From Strongylocentrotus purpuratus (taxonomy: Eukaryota > Echinodermata > Echinoidea > Camarodonta > Strongylocentrotidae): a stretch of 64,000 nucleotides of DNA. Below the pieces are notes generated by a model. The model did not search any database. It saw nothing but the letters and a program-made list of their open reading frames with translations, and was not told the DNA's origin. Both the position numbers and the translations under genes were made by a program. This document shows, in pieces, positions 23,011 to 33,832 of the stretch. Location: positions 51,332,333-51,396,332 of the forward strand of contig NW_022145606.1 of NCBI RefSeq assembly GCF_000002235.5. Direction: 5' to 3'. Each line of letters begins with the position of its first letter. Position 1 is the first letter of the stretch.

Positions 23011-23449
23011 TATAACCAGGCGCTGATCCAGGGGGGACCAGCAGGCCTTGCCCCCCCCAAAAAAAAAAAAGAGAGAGAGAGAAGGAAAAGAAGGGAAAGA
23101 GGGGAGAAAGAGAAAGAAAGAGAAAGAAAGAAGAGTTGCAAAAAGCCCTTGCCTCCACCCCTTCCCCCACCCCCCAGAACGGGGGGAAGGAAGGGAAAGG
23201 GAAATAGGAGAGCTAAAAGGGAACAAAAAAGAGGAAGAAAAAAAGAAGGGGAGAACAGTTACAATTTTACCCGCCAATAAGGTGTAGATCGGGGGGGGGG
23301 GGGCTTAGTTTATTTCTAATTCGATACCGGTGATTTACAAATGCTGCTGAAATGACATAATTTTCAGAGATTTTTTCCTCAATGTTGAGTAAATTATACT
23401 TTTTTATGCGTTTGTTGGAAAATGGCAAATTCATGAAGAAAGAAAGAAA

Positions 23450-24010
23450 GAATAGTGTCCTGCCAGTGTCACAAATAAGGTATCAAAATATGCTCATCTG
23501 ACCGTAATTAATTGCCTGAAACCCCTGAGCTTCCAGGGGCACCGCCCCCTGGACCCCACGCCAATTTGTAACCTGTCAGTGTCACAAATAAGGTATCAAA
23601 ATATGCTCAGTTGACTGTTATTAAATGCCTATACCCCCTGAGCTTCTGGGGCTCCACCTCCTGGACCCCACACCAATTCTTAACCTGCCAGTGTCACAAA
23701 TAAGGTATACAAATATGCTCATCTGACTGTAATTATTGCCCAAAGCCCCTGGAGCTAACCTAATTTGTGTCCTGTCAATGTCACAAATAAGGTATCAAAA
23801 GATGCTAATCTGACCGTAATTTATTGCCCAAATCCCCTGAGCTTCTGGGGGCTCCGCCCCTGGACCCCACGCCAATTCATGACCTGTCAGTGTCACAAAT
23901 AGGGTATAAAAATATGCTCATCGATGGTAATTTAATGTATAAAACTCCTGAGCTTCTAGGGGCTCCACCCCTTGACCACCGCAGGGGCTTCCCCCAAGAC
24001 CCCACGCTAA
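23450..24010. repeat. Tandem repeat, about 110 bases, five copies
   Basis: Each unit contains CAGTGTCACAAATAAGGTAT, then ATGCTCATCTGACCGTAAT, then a GC-rich hairpin around CCCCTGAGCTTCTGGGG. Related single units occur near 19070 and 27310-27450, so this is a dispersed family expanded here. Confidence 0.75.
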
Positions 24011-24417
24011 TTTATGCAATGCTCTACCTAATTTGTACCTACCCCCCCCCCCCTCACCTACTTTAGAAACGTTCAGCGGGGCCTGCATGTAAGAGTGGGG
24101 TGGTGCGGATATTTTTTGTCTATCCCCTTGACGAAAATTGTTGGTAATATGTACTTGTCCTAAGGGAATGCTGCAGGGAGGGTGGGCCGAATGGCGCAGC
24201 GTGGTCGGACTGATTGGGGGTAGGGGTGATGTACATTATTGTAGCACGCCTTTTTTCTTTATTTCTTCAAAAATGTTTGTTTTCAATAAATGTTTTCGAC
24301 AAATATTCAAGGCCATGTATAATTCCCCCCCCCCATCGCTATGCCACAGCCATGGGAGTGGGGGTGTCCCCTTTTCAAAATTCCCCTTTCTTGTTATTAT
24401 TTTGTTTGCTTATTTAA

Positions 24418-24535
24418 TTTTTATGAATAACGACCCTCATTCCGTATTATGAATAGCGACCCTCTTCCCGTATTATGAATAGCAACCTTCTTCCCGTATT
24501 ATGAATAGCGATCCTCATTCCGCATTATGAATCAA
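24418..24535. repeat. Inverted partner of the ATTCATAA array
   Basis: Four units reading ATTATGAATAGCGACCCTC, the inverse of the array at 22515-23010. The arrangement suggests the arms of one foldback-like element, with the 110-base tandem array and poly-C stretches between. Confidence 0.7.
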
Positions 24536-25277
24536 GCAAGGTTACCATTTCTATAATATTGGCATCAAGAGAACTGTACTGGTATATTGGTATGCTTACA
24601 AGTCTTAATGTTCTTTTAATCAGGAACAATGTCACAGACCTAAATGTATGACCTTTGAAATATTTCAAGTCATACATATTTTCAAGTCATTGTAAATGTG
24701 CAATTCATTTGATTTCAACCCCAAAAGTGTTCTGCACTACTTCACTTTATGTGTAAACCATTGGTAGGATCTTAACACATGAGTAACTAGTATTCCAAAG
24801 CTAACCTCTTGATATAATAGATGTGAAAACAGTTATTTAGTGTATATGTGGATGCTTTTCTAAGTTTTAAAAAAAATAGTTTTGCTCCTTGATTTCACAA
24901 ATTCTATAATGCACAGTACTTTACCAGATTGCCTCTTACGGTAGCAGGGTATTCATGGAGCATTATCGAGATGGCACCAGGAAGAGAGGTATGAACTATG
25001 AAACAATTTTTTTATACGTGATGTTTTTGTATTTGTTATAATTTTATTCATGGATGTACCTAACCCGAAATATAAATCTTTCAAAAACCTGGAACATTTC
25101 TTAATAACATAAAACCCACCTTCATGTATCATTGCTTTGAATGGCATGCTCATAAAATATCTGATAATGCTATTGCATAATTTTAAATCAACTGTTGGGG
25201 GCTCCTAATATTATTATAGTATATATTTAATTGTATTTAGGGTTTAAACTGTGATATATTTATCTTTCCCTTTATAG
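24536..25277. other. Interior of the 25 kb element, no gene seen
   Basis: AT-rich sequence without recognisable coding or repeat structure. Confidence 0.4.
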
Positions 25278-25479
25278 TGTTCGGCAGGTGAAGCGCAATT
25301 TTAGAATCCTCAGACTTCGACGCCACTGCCCAGAATCATCTGAGCAGGACATTGCCCGAGCTATTTGTCCGACGCCCTCTCGCCTTATCCTTGCTGATCA
25401 CACTGTCCAACACTGCAATGTCATCAAGCTGCTCGGAGTGTTTATGCAGTCCAATATCAAATGGGACACTCATGATTGA
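25278..25479 (+). pseudogene. LINE reverse-transcriptase fragment
   Basis: An open frame of about 65 codons ending HCNVIKLLGVFMQSNIKWDTH. This matches the post-catalytic KLLGV...DLKWD motif of jockey/CR1-type non-LTR reverse transcriptases. Only this segment survives, and it abuts a TTAA-type MITE. Confidence 0.6.
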
Positions 25480-25481
25480 TG

Positions 25482-25944
25482 TCCCATTTGCAGGCCAAAA
25501 CAAATGAAAAGGTTAAATTCCATGACATTTGAAAGATAATACTAAATTTAGAATTGCCCTAAAGAAAGTTGGGCTTGAAAAAGTCTTCAAATGGGCCAAT
25601 AAGTAACAGTCTTGATGGTCATATGTTTTATGCTGCGCAAAGATTCAATCAGTTTAATTTTGGCCGTCACAAGAAGTGGGTTATTGATGTAGACAAATGT
25701 TAATGTACCCTTTACAGCTCATTTCATGTATGTTATTACCAGAGAAGAAAAAAAAAGCCAGTCAGACACTCAATAGTGTCTGACAGTGAAGTCTAGCAAG
25801 TAAACGGGTTTCCTTGCATAATTTGAATATTAGGACACTGCTAACGTTTACATTTTACAGATAGGACATACATGACATATTCATAATTCCTGCAAAGTTC
25901 TACAGAATTTGAGGTTGGCTGCAAAAGGGACATAGTACCTTTAA
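25482..25944. mobile_element. TTAA-type MITE, copy 2
   Basis: Closely similar to 2402-2782 (shared AATCAGTTTAATTTT, GTTATTACCA and CAGATAGGACATACATGACA), with an extra internal stretch. The right end is intact: GACATAGTACCTTTAA. The left tip is missing where it meets the LINE fragment. Confidence 0.65.
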
Positions 25945-26799
25945 TATGAGGATTTTTTTTATTTTTTTTATTTTTTATATATATATTTTTTTTTTTTTTG
26001 GGGGGGGGGGGTCTTTAGTAAAGATTAACTTTACTTTTATACCTCCGGCACATATTACAGCAGGAAGCATTAAGGTTAATTGTTCAATTTTTCTTTGAAA
26101 AAATACATCAGTACAACAGAATTTAATCAAATTTGGCAGGGATTATTCATGAGAAATGATAGGTTGTTGAGGTACCTTGCCCCTCAACGGAACACCTGAA
26201 AATGTCCATACATGTATATAGCAATTTCTTTACTTTGACTCTAAAACTTAATGCTGGCACTCAATAAAATTTGACATTTTGAGAGGGGATCTGAATTTGT
26301 TTGTATTGATTACCTTGCCCCTCATGAGGACTCGGGGGCAGTGCTCCCCTAAGGGTCTCAATTGTGGAAAATTATTACTTTTAGGTCTCTTGTACGTAGT
26401 GTTGCCAGATGTTTATGCATGAGGGGGGGGGGGGTATATTAAAGAAATAATCATCTGCGGTACATTTTCGATGTAGGTACCCAAGGGCACAAGTGATAAT
26501 ATAGTAATATAGTATAGTAATAATTGATGTGGCCACTTATTTTACAGGCTCTGTTAAACACAAGGTCCATTGATCTCTTGTTATACATGTGTATGTTGTA
26601 ATAAAGGTATTAAAATGATATTGATACGCAATTATGGTTCAAGGGGGAAAAATACTTGCGTTCATTCCAAAGTTTTCTCTCCACTATTTATACATGTAAA
26701 TTGTTTAGCAATTGTTCAGCTCTCACATTGCTGAAGCAAATGGTCATTTGATGCCATATAAGATACTCATATGTTTGCAATTTTCCATTCTCAAATAAG
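25945..26799. other. AT-rich interior with homopolymers, no gene seen
   Basis: Includes T and G homopolymers near 25950-26010 and a G run near 26430. No coding region or recognisable repeat was seen. Confidence 0.4.
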
Positions 26800-27666
26800 C
26801 AGGGGCGGCGATCCCGTCCCCCCCCCCCTCAATTTTTTTTAGGGGGGGGGGGGATCATCCCCCCCTGAAAAATTGAAAAAGTGAGAAAAAAAGTGTATAG
26901 CAAATACTGACTAAAGACTGAAACAAACTTTTAGGCTCTGGAGGGCCCTAGAGTGCAGCGTTTAGACAAATAAAAATGCAAAAATCTTCTCGCTCCGGGG
27001 ATACGCTCCCCAGCATAATATTCTTCGAAGTGTACAGTAAATATTCTCGAAAAGTGAAGTGTGAAAAAGGTATATTGCTTGTTTTTATACTATTCTTTTG
27101 CTAATTAAAGTATGTAATTTGTTAATACAACAAAACTTCAAAAACCTGTGAGGTGATAGTCACTTCCGTAACCTCTACCCCTCTCGTTCTCTTTGCTCCC
27201 TAGCCTTGGCGTAATGATGAGGGGGGGGGGGGGGGGGCTTGGGGGCAATTGCCCCCGTGATAAAATTCAAACTTGATTTATTTCTAACTCGATACCAGTG
27301 ATTTACAAATGTTGCTGAAATAGCATGGCTCTGCCCCCTGGACCCCACCAGGGGCTCTACGACGAGCCCCTGGATGCTCATCTGACCGTTATTAAATGCC
27401 TAAAACCCATGAGCTTCACGGGCCTACGCCCCTGGACCACATGCCAATTTACGCTCCACTTGCTATGCTCGCTTTGCTCTACCTAATCAAATACTTTAGC
27501 CTCCCCCTCTATGAAAAACGTTCCGCGAGGCCTGCATGTACAATGTTAGAGTGGGGATGCAGATTTCCCCCCCCCCCAACGTTTTTGTTCAATATACGCC
27601 ACTGCTACCCCGTCCTTCGCATTTCGTCCCCCCCCCCCCGGTCATGAAAAGAAATCGCCATCCCTG
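26800..27666. mobile_element. hAT-like non-autonomous element with 8-bp duplication
   Basis: The left end CAGGGGCGGCGATCC and the right end ATCGCCATCCCTG are imperfect inverted repeats. The 8-bp duplication CAAATAAG is perfect at 26792-26799 and 27667-27674. Inside are poly-C/poly-G runs and a copy of the GGGGCTCCGCCCC-type dispersed unit. An 8-bp duplication with CAG-type ends fits the hAT superfamily. Confidence 0.8.
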
Positions 27667-28311
27667 CAAATAAGCATTACCGACAATTATGTTATTAAAT
27701 ATACTTCTGTTTTGTCTTTCACACTAAATAGATGGGCATTTTTAAGCAAATTTTTTAAATGTTCTTGAAAATCTATTACAAAAGCTGTGTGTATCAACTA
27801 CAGATCTATTTTCCTTTGTTCATACTTGTTTATACAGTTTATATTAAAATAACCTAACAAATGTTACCATAATCATGTTTGGTGTTGGTTATTACTTCAT
27901 GTGTCAACAAACACTACACGTTTCAAGTGTAATCAGTTTTTGAGAGGTTTCAAGAAATGTAAAGTGTTAGCAGCCCAAGTTTTGTGGCAAAAATTAACAC
28001 ACACTTCTGCAAATATTTTTTAAAACAAATATGTTTGAAGATGAATATTGATGACAGAATGCCCTATTTGAGTTTATTGTTGTAGGCAGAAAACCCCAAT
28101 TTACAGTTTCTTAAATTTTGCAGCAGTTTTTGTTTCAATATCACTTTATTAACAATCATGATTATAGTACATACACTTGTATAGATACTACAAGTAGAAA
28201 AGAGAAGAAGCCCAGGTCATGTTTTATTATTAACAATGCAGGGCTAATACTTCATATTATTCATAATGGAATTTGTGATGCATAATGTAGACAAATATTA
28301 ACGGACACGTT
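27667..28311. other. AT-rich interior, no gene seen
   Basis: No coding, repeat or RNA feature was recognised. Confidence 0.4.
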
Positions 28312-28403
28312 TAACATATCGTCTGTTTGGGGTCACAAGGGCCCTGACTCCATGTCAAAGTAATACAGATCAATGCCACTGTGGCTCCAAACAGACAATG
28401 TTA
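28312..28403. ncRNA. Long hairpin of pre-miRNA-like shape (candidate only)
   Basis: The arm TAACATATCGTCTGTTTGG and its partner CCAAACAGACAATGTTA pair over about 20 bases, extended by GGTCAC with GTGGCT, around a loop of roughly 45 bases. It lies in otherwise unstructured DNA. No known microRNA was recognised. A MITE remnant is an equal alternative. Confidence 0.3.
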
Positions 28404-28559
28404 CATGCATTCAAAATTAATAAATAGAATTTAGAAACAATATATGTGACTGATATGTGTAAATTACATTATAGAGAGGGAAAACAAATTGATTTTATCT
28501 GAACTCTACATTCATACAAAAGCTGTAGAACAAGTATGAATGATGAATTAAGCATAACA

Positions 28560-28745
28560 AGAAATTTGACCAAGAGGAATGATAGGAAGCAGAATGAGAA
28601 GAAGAAATAAGAATGAGAGAGGAAAAGGGGGCAGAAGAAGAAAGAGAAGAAGAAAAATAGAAAGAGAATCAAAAGGGAGAAAAGAGAAGAAAGAAAGAAA
28701 AGGAGGGGATCAAGAAACAGGAAGAAAAAGAGTAAGAATGTGGAA
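28560..28745. repeat. Purine-rich (GA/AAG) tract
   Basis: Irregular A/G-rich sequence with frames that are only Arg/Lys/Glu. Low complexity, not a gene. Confidence 0.7.
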
Positions 28746-29333
28746 TATGCATTTATTAAGACTTCAGATGGCTGTGACCCTCCCAACATGGCTTATCCTT
28801 GGAGCAGTATATTGAAAAGGAAGAAGTTACTGCAATCTTTGATACGGTGTAAAATACGTTCAGAAATTATACAGACGTGTCCTTGTAACAAACACAATCA
28901 AACAAGATCAAATAATTGGATCAAATTACCATAAAAAATGAGTGCTTCAGAGCATGTTTGTGGCTTTTTGAAATGATGTTGCTGCATATAGAGTTTTGGC
29001 AAGAACTGGATTAGGAGTTGAATGATCATGATCGATGATCGTAACTTGGTCAACATCCCAATTAATTCCTAATTTAATTCTTCCTTTTCTCTCTACTGTG
29101 ATTCACGAGAGACCAGACAGCTATAATAAAAAATAGTGGACACAAGATATATCATTTAAACCATGAGCGTTTATTCAAATCCGTGCTAAAATCTAGCCGG
29201 GAAATATTCCAATAACAGTCACATGTTAACAATTAAGGTAGTCTATTTATAAAGCGAAAGACTGCCGCTTTTCAAATTACACTACATTTTCATCAAACTT
29301 GTCAAATGCGTTGATGTTATTGTCAATGATGAT
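28746..29333. other. Interior, no gene seen
   Basis: AT-rich with no recognisable feature, apart from a short ATGATCATGATCGATGATCG palindrome-like stretch near 29022. Confidence 0.35.
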
Positions 29334-29522
29334 GAACCGACGATGTCAAAGAAACAATTAGGGTCTATTCTGTCGATGACGACAAAGGTAGAGTTTTTGA
29401 TGATCTCGAAGAAACAAGATTTGACAATGTGGAAAAGAAGACCGAAGTTTCTGACGATGTCGAAGAAACAAGAAGAGACGATGTGGAAAAGAATAGCAAA
29501 GTTTCTGACGATGTGGAAGGTA
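29334..29522 (+). other. Short acidic-repeat open frame ending in a splice-donor-like site
   Basis: One plus frame stays open for about 62 codons and encodes drifted copies of DDVEETRxDxVEKxxxVS, a charged repeat of about 19 residues (57 bases). It ends at GTGGAAG/GTAAGC at 29522, a consensus donor. No start codon or obvious acceptor was found upstream. Related GATGATG-rich words continue to about 29760. It could be a lone exon or a chance product of a GAT-rich tandem repeat. Confidence 0.35.
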
Positions 29523-30681
29523 AGCGTAAATCCTGATCTTCAAACAAAGAACGGAAATCGACGGTGTAAATATACAAACTGGGGTTTGTATACTGTTAAA
29601 CAGAAAGATGGCGTGGTCTTCATACAAAGAAACGATGTCGATGATGGCGAAAGTAAAGTTACCATGATGATTATGAACGAAGAAACGAATGGTCGATGTC
29701 AAAGGTAGAGTTCTGATGATGAATGAAGACACGGAAGGTCAATGTTGAGGATAAAAAAGGAAAATGGCGACTTTCAAACAACCAAAATAAGGTTTTCAGC
29801 ACAAAAGTGATGATGCAGGCAAGTCAGTCAAACTGTTGCTTTATTGATATATTGCCGAAACAACACAATACAAAAGAAATATCACTGGATACTGAATGGT
29901 GCCAAATCGAGGAGGAACAAATAAGTAAAGGTCCTCCCGTTACCACTTTCTCCCATTGCCAAACAGTGCTGTTGATCAATTAAATCCAATTGCGTCACAT
30001 CTATTTCATGCTTGTAGTCAGTAGCTCCTGCAATAATAACATAAAGAATACATTTTTGATTACACAGAGAAACAGAATTTAGACAATTATTTGGCAGAGA
30101 GATTTTCAAGATTGAAGACAAGTTTGATTTTGCTCCAGAAGTTTAGATCTATCACTGCATCAGTGTCATAAATTATAAATTATCTCCAAGCTCCGATACA
30201 GTTTGACATATTGTTAGTGTTACCACGGTTAACAGTCCGTGTCTGCATGCATGGGCCTGGCCATGTACAATTTTTGGTTTATTTTTTAAATAAATATCTT
30301 TCAAACCCTGCTCTGCAGTTGCAGTACCATCACTCTGGAAACAATATCCGACCTAGGCCACACATAGCAGCATTAGTGTACTTTTTTGTATTACCTCTAT
30401 TGATTCTCAACATTTTAAACAACACTGTACAAAACTCAACTGAGATCACTCAAAATAAATTGGTACTTTAGTGACAATTGATGACACCTATATAGCAGTA
30501 AAATAGTCTTTTCAACTAACCGATGTTCTTTGAAAATTAAAATCGCGAGTCTACTGTCAAACTTGCCGATCATATCAGCCACTTCGTACTCATTGTGTCC
30601 ACGAGTGTGTAATTGTGTGCAATCGATTGCCCTCTCAGCACGTATGCAGCGCTATAGAGGTCTACTAGTGCTACTATGCTT
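29523..30681. other. Interior, no gene seen
   Basis: Decayed GAT-rich words to about 29760, then AT-rich DNA with frames below 90 codons that match nothing known. Confidence 0.4.
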
Positions 30682-31129
30682 GGGGTCCAGACAACTCGCC
30701 ACAAAGACAACCCGCCCCAAGACAACCCGCCACAATACCCTGGACATTTCGCCACAATACCCTGGACAACTCGCCACAGGCGAGTTGTCCATGGTGGGGT
30801 GCCTTTTCGGACAACTCGCCAGACTTTTTTCCCCTCATGATTTCTAGATCTAAAATCCCTCATCTTCATGATCTTAGATGAAATTGTCATTTTATTTGTT
30901 CATTATTCTTTTATAAACACAGTCATGACAGGAAACATGGAAATTGTGAGTATTTTGAGAGCTGCTCTAAAGAATAAAGATGATTTTCATTGCGCTTGCA
31001 ACTTCTACTTCTACTTCTATTCTGCTACTTGTCAAAGCCTGTTCAGCATCTAGACAAGGGTGATCTTCTTCCGACGGTGGACGGCTTGTGTGAATTTGTG
31101 CCGAAATATATACATGATTATGATGCAAG

Positions 31130-32865
31130 TAAAATGATAAAAATCATAAAAATCATAAAAATAATGATGATGCTGTGACTATTCGCAGCTGATGGCTTCC
31201 TTGAACTGCTTCAATGTGGGCAGCTCAATGATATTTGTAGGAAGCTCATCCCAGTCTTTCATGGTGCGAGGAAAGAAACTGTATTTGTAAGAATCGGAGG
31301 ATGTACCAAGTCTGGTGAAACGAAGATGATGTTGACTCCTTGTAGCTCTGTCTTTCTGTGAGATGTAATCTGGAAGAGGGATGGCTATCTGGTGGTGGAG
31401 GATCTTGTACATCATGGCTAGACGTGATTCCAGTCGTCGCTCTTGTAGAGTTGGGAGTCCGATGTTCAATCGCATAGCCGTAACGCTGTCTTCTCGGCTG
31501 TGATTCCCTGTGATGAAGCGTATCCCCCTCCTCTGAACTTTCTCAAGGCTATCTATCAGGTTTTGCCGATATGGATCCCATATAGCTGCCCCATATTCTA
31601 GTTGTGATCTGACTAGTGTTGTGTATGCCTGTTTCTTGATGGCAGATGAGCATAGGCTGAGGTTTCTTCGAATGAATCCAAGTGTTCTGTTGGCTTTGGC
31701 TGCGACTGCCTTGATGTGATGTTTCCAGCTAAGTTTTTCATGGATCTCCATCCCCAAGTAAGACTGGCTGGAAACAGCGGCGAGCACCTCATCTCCCATG
31801 GTGTAGTTAAGGATGATGGGTTTCTGCTTGCGATGAATTCTCATGCTGTAGCACTTCTTCGCATTGAATAGCATCTGCCACTTTTCAGTCCATTTGTGCA
31901 GCTTTTGAAGGTCTTTCTGTAGATCCTGGGCATCCTCATCTTTGTCGATCTTTCTGAACAGGAGGCAATCATCGGCAAAGAGCTTGATGGTTGAGCTAAT
32001 GTCCTCTCCAATATCATTGATGTAAAGTAGGAACATCAGTGGCCCTAAAACTGTCCCCTGCGGCACCCCTGATTCAACATCTATGGTTTCCGATGCTGCT
32101 CCATCAACAACTACTCGTTGTGTCCGTGCAGTCAGCCAGGTCTTTATCCAGTTCTTGGTGTTGTCTCGGATGCCGTAGTGATCTATTTTCCCCAGTAAGC
32201 GCTGATGTGGTACCGTGTCGAAAGCTTTGGAGAAGTCGAGTATCAGCATGTCAATCTGGTGGTGATGGTCCAGAGCCCTCGCTATTTCTTCGACTGTTAT
32301 AGCAAGCTGCGACTCGGTGGAATGTTGTTTCCGAAATCCATGTTGGTAATGTTGGAGTAGAGTGTGCAATTCCAGGTGATCCATGATTGAGTGGAAGATA
32401 ATGTGTTCCATCAGTTTAGTTGTTACACACGTCAAGGACACTGGGCGGTAATTCACTGGGAGGCTTCTATTACCCTTTTTGTAGATGGCTACGATGTTTG
32501 CCGTAAGCCAATCCTGAGGCAAGGTTCCAGTTACATAGGATTGAGTAAAGATGACCTGAAGAACAGGAGCTATCTGTTGTGCAGCTTCTCTCAGAATGCG
32601 TATTGGTACCTGGTCTGGTCCCGGAGCTTTCCCTGGGTTTAGGTTCTCCAACAGCTTTTTGATTCCATCAGTATTAAACTCGATGCATGGCATAGATGGA
32701 TGTTGACTGGTGCCCTTGGTTGGGACGTGGTTAGTATCTTCCTTTGTGAATACTGACTGATACTGCTGGTTCAGTGCTGTTGCCTTCATCTTGCTGTCTG
32801 TCGCTGGTCCTTGAGACCCGCAACAATCTATTTTGGACTGTGCGAAACTAACCTAGACTTTAGGG
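31130..32865 (-). mobile_element. 5'-truncated CR1/jockey-type LINE
   Basis: Minus-strand insertion holding the reverse-transcriptase frame (31179-32789). Its 3' end is followed by repeats of TTTTTATGAT-type words, as in CR1-like LINEs that end in short tandem repeats. The upstream endonuclease domain is absent; the same frame extends past the first ATG to a stop near 32870. A clear target duplication was not found. Confidence 0.75.
31179..32789 (-). CDS. Non-LTR reverse transcriptase (LINE ORF2, C-terminal part)
   Basis: 536 open codons from the first ATG. In order: NPGKAPGPDQVP (finger region), NYRPVSLT, HGFRKQHSTESQL, LILDFSKAFDTVPHQRLL (motif A, catalytic Asp), GVPQGTVLGPLMFLLYINDI (motif B), KLFADDCLLFR (catalytic Asp pair), SYLGMEIHEKLSWKHHI and SQLEYGAAIWDPY. 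These are diagnostic of CR1/jockey-group LINE reverse transcriptases, which copy their RNA at nicked genomic DNA. All catalytic motifs are present, but the endonuclease is missing, so this copy should not move by itself. The open frame suggests a fairly recent insertion. Confidence 0.9.
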   Translation of the reverse strand: MKATALNQQYQSVFTKEDTNHVPTKGTSQHPSMPCIEFNTDGIKKLLENLNPGKAPGPDQVPIRILREAAQQIAPVLQVIFTQSYVTGTLPQDWLTANIVAIYKKGNRSLPVNYRPVSLTCVTTKLMEHIIFHSIMDHLELHTLLQHYQHGFRKQHSTESQLAITVEEIARALDHHHQIDMLILDFSKAFDTVPHQRLLGKIDHYGIRDNTKNWIKTWLTARTQRVVVDGAASETIDVESGVPQGTVLGPLMFLLYINDIGEDISSTIKLFADDCLLFRKIDKDEDAQDLQKDLQKLHKWTEKWQMLFNAKKCYSMRIHRKQKPIILNYTMGDEVLAAVSSQSYLGMEIHEKLSWKHHIKAVAAKANRTLGFIRRNLSLCSSAIKKQAYTTLVRSQLEYGAAIWDPYRQNLIDSLEKVQRRGIRFITGNHSREDSVTAMRLNIGLPTLQERRLESRLAMMYKILHHQIAIPLPDYISQKDRATRSQHHLRFTRLGTSSDSYKYSFFPRTMKDWDELPTNIIELPTLKQFKEAISCE

Positions 32866-33154
32866 GAACCTGAAAAAGTGAGGGCACAGTCCCCCCCCCC
32901 CCCCCCCCCCAATGAAGAATGCCGCCTCTGACGAAACTAACCCAGAAAATCTAGAAATAGATCACATTTCAATTTTATTTCGCGGGTCAAATAACCCCCC
33001 CCCCCCCCATCAGTACACGAGTGCTTCCAGTATCCTACCATTAAACAATTTCTGAGACAGAAAGATGCAGCTGCTATAGACCTCGAGATCTAAATACCAA
33101 GTTAACCCAATGATCTGGCGATCGTACGCCTTCGGTTTGTCAAAAATATATTAT
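32866..33154. other. Interior of the inverted-repeat element with poly-C runs
   Basis: Two C homopolymers (near 32890-32910 and 32995-33008) in non-coding sequence. Nothing else was seen. Confidence 0.4.
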
Positions 33155-33570
33155 TGTTGCAAGGGAAATCAGCTTTATTCTTCATTCTTTGTAATGACTG
33201 TGTTTATAAAAGCACGAAAATCATGAAAAACGACAATTTCATCTAAGATGAGGGATTTTAAATCTAGAAATCATGAGGGGAAAAAAGTGTGGCGAGTTGT
33301 CCGAAAAGGCACCCACCCTGGACAACTCGCCTGTGGCGAGTTGTCCAGGGTATTGTGGCGAGATGTCCAGGGTATTGTGGCGGGTTGTCTTTGTGGCGAG
33401 TTGTCTGGAATTCCTATGCTTTACTGGAGTGACCTAGGCTAGGCCCTAGCTTAATTAATAATTCAGAGCATTGAAAAAAATATTAAAAATAAAATGTCTG
33501 CCAATGCAATAATCACTGGAGCCTATAGTCTACATGTAGGTCTGCATCAGCTGCATGCAGCTAGTGCACT

Positions 33571-33742
33571 AGACCGAATTTTCCGTCTCTTTCGTTCCTT
33601 AGCCTCTTATTGGGGAAGGGTCGGCTCTCTCTAAAGTGAGAGCCGACCCGAGAGCCGACCCTACCCCAATAAGAGAGAGAGCCGACCCTATCCCAATAAG
33701 ACTTGAGAGGCTAACGAACGAAAGAGACGGAAAATTCGGTCT
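33571..33742. mobile_element. Small foldback MITE
   Basis: Begins AGACCGAATTTTCCGTCTCT and ends with its inverse. The arms of about 65 bases also share CCCAATAAGA and GAGAGCCGACCC. AGTGCACT occurs on both sides (33563-33570 and just beyond the right arm), possibly as a duplication. No coding capacity. Confidence 0.65.
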
Positions 33743-33832
33743 ACTACTCTAGTGCACTAGAATGCTACTATTATATTCTGCTAGCCGCTGCTACCTATTA
33801 CTTATTAGTATTAGTTCTAACTTTGTTACATC

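Larger units (their letters stand above)
30682..33413. mobile_element. Inverted-repeat DNA element with 8-bp duplication, carrying a LINE
   Basis: The ends share CCAGACAACTCGCCACA and about 230-300 bases of inverted repeat, themselves made of repeated GACAACTCGCC/ACCCTGG words. The 8-bp duplication CTATGCTT lies at 30674-30681 and 33414-33421. Without the LINE inside, it would be a non-autonomous element of about 1 kb. An 8-bp duplication is compatible with hAT or P-type elements; I cannot choose. Confidence 0.75.

Noticed and set aside
29358-29732. 124-codon minus-strand frame
   Set aside because: Shadow of the GAT-rich repeat on the opposite strand; no domain resemblance.
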